The notes beneath the pieces are model-generated. The model made no database searches, had not been told where the DNA came from, and saw only the letters and a list, made by a program, of their open reading frames with translations. A program made the translations under genes and the position numbers. Shown one piece after another: positions 14,104 to 14,300 of a DNA stretch of 14,300 nt. The DNA lies in NCBI GenBank assembly GCA_016280565.1, contig JAEEGY010000080.1, positions 1 to 14,300 of the forward strand. Reading direction: 5' to 3'. How positions within the stretch are numbered: position 1 is the stretch's first letter; the number at the start of each line of letters is the position of its first letter. This DNA is from Fretibacterium sp. GTDB lineage: Bacteria; Synergistota; Synergistia; Synergistales; Aminobacteriaceae.

Positions 14104-14300
14104 ATGTATTACAGGCTTAAAGATAATTTTATTTTAAGAGGTTATGAGAGGCTTCCCTACGCCTTGATTAACCTCAATAATGGTTATGCGGATTTCCTGA
14201 ACGCGGAATTGATGAGGATATTTGAACTTTGCGACGGCACTGTTGATATATCACTTCCGGTTATTTCAGAGCGGACAAGAGAAATAATTTCTGACGCCGA
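14104..14300 (+). CDS. N-terminus of a probable radical SAM (SPASM-type) peptide maturase, cut by right edge
   Basis: The frame opens at ATG 14104 after an in-frame TAA and stays open to the right edge, giving 65 residues. YRLKDNFILRGYERLPYALI followed by a Phe-Leu-rich stretch (YADFLNAELMRIFELCDG) resembles the N-terminal region of radical SAM/SPASM RiPP maturases, which commonly carry an R-G-[WY]-x2-LPxA motif and an ELCDG segment before the radical SAM barrel. The CxxxCxxC cluster motif is beyond the window, so the enzyme class is inferred. The ribosome site is poor: an A-rich tract (AAAAAATAAAAA) directly precedes ATG and GGGTG is 17 bases or more away, suggesting low expression compared with the precursor. 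Confidence 0.6.
   Translation, partial: MYYRLKDNFILRGYERLPYALINLNNGYADFLNAELMRIFELCDGTVDISLPVISERTREIISDA

Overview
The window looks like a chromosome segment from a GC-rich, probably anaerobic bacterium. The gene families, frequent TTG/GTG starts and extended -10 promoters (TGnTATAAT) would fit a host-associated member of Synergistota such as a Fretibacterium relative. That assignment is inference from general impression and could be wrong. From 1 to about 12,700 the DNA is GC-rich with strong GC3 codon bias. From about 12,720 to the right edge it is clearly AT-richer and holds transposase remnants and a peptide-natural-product locus.

Left block, minus strand (1-5610): a Lon-like AAA protease and endonuclease III (nth) abut end to start. 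After a promoter-bearing gap come a YhcH-family protein, tadA and the 5' part of recJ, which runs off the left edge. This is a housekeeping block for protein quality control, DNA repair and tRNA modification. A divergent promoter region at 5611-5750 separates it from a short plus-strand operon: a small two-TM membrane protein overlapping a canonical nikR. The two promoters sit back to back around a perfect palindrome.

Middle block (6713-8961): a minus-strand lipoprotein with TPR-like repeats and a probable beta-propeller, then tRNA-Asn(GTT) with a consensus promoter and an intrinsic terminator.

Plus-strand nutrient operon (9037-12676): a polar amino acid ABC transporter (binding protein, permease, ATPase) followed by an M20D amidohydrolase. 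Together they look like uptake plus deacylation or hydrolysis of amino acid conjugates. The binding protein is remarkable: the two halves of its SBP_bac_3 fold are in reversed order, as in a natural circular permutation.

Right end (12,735-14,300): decayed IS3-type and ISAs1-type transposases on the minus strand, then a plus-strand RiPP locus. This has a promoter, a precursor with a Nif11-like leader ending in AVAGG and a seven-cysteine core with three CxC motifs, a strong intercistronic hairpin, and the first 65 residues of what looks like a radical SAM/SPASM-type maturase cut by the window edge. This locus and the permuted binding protein are the most interesting content.
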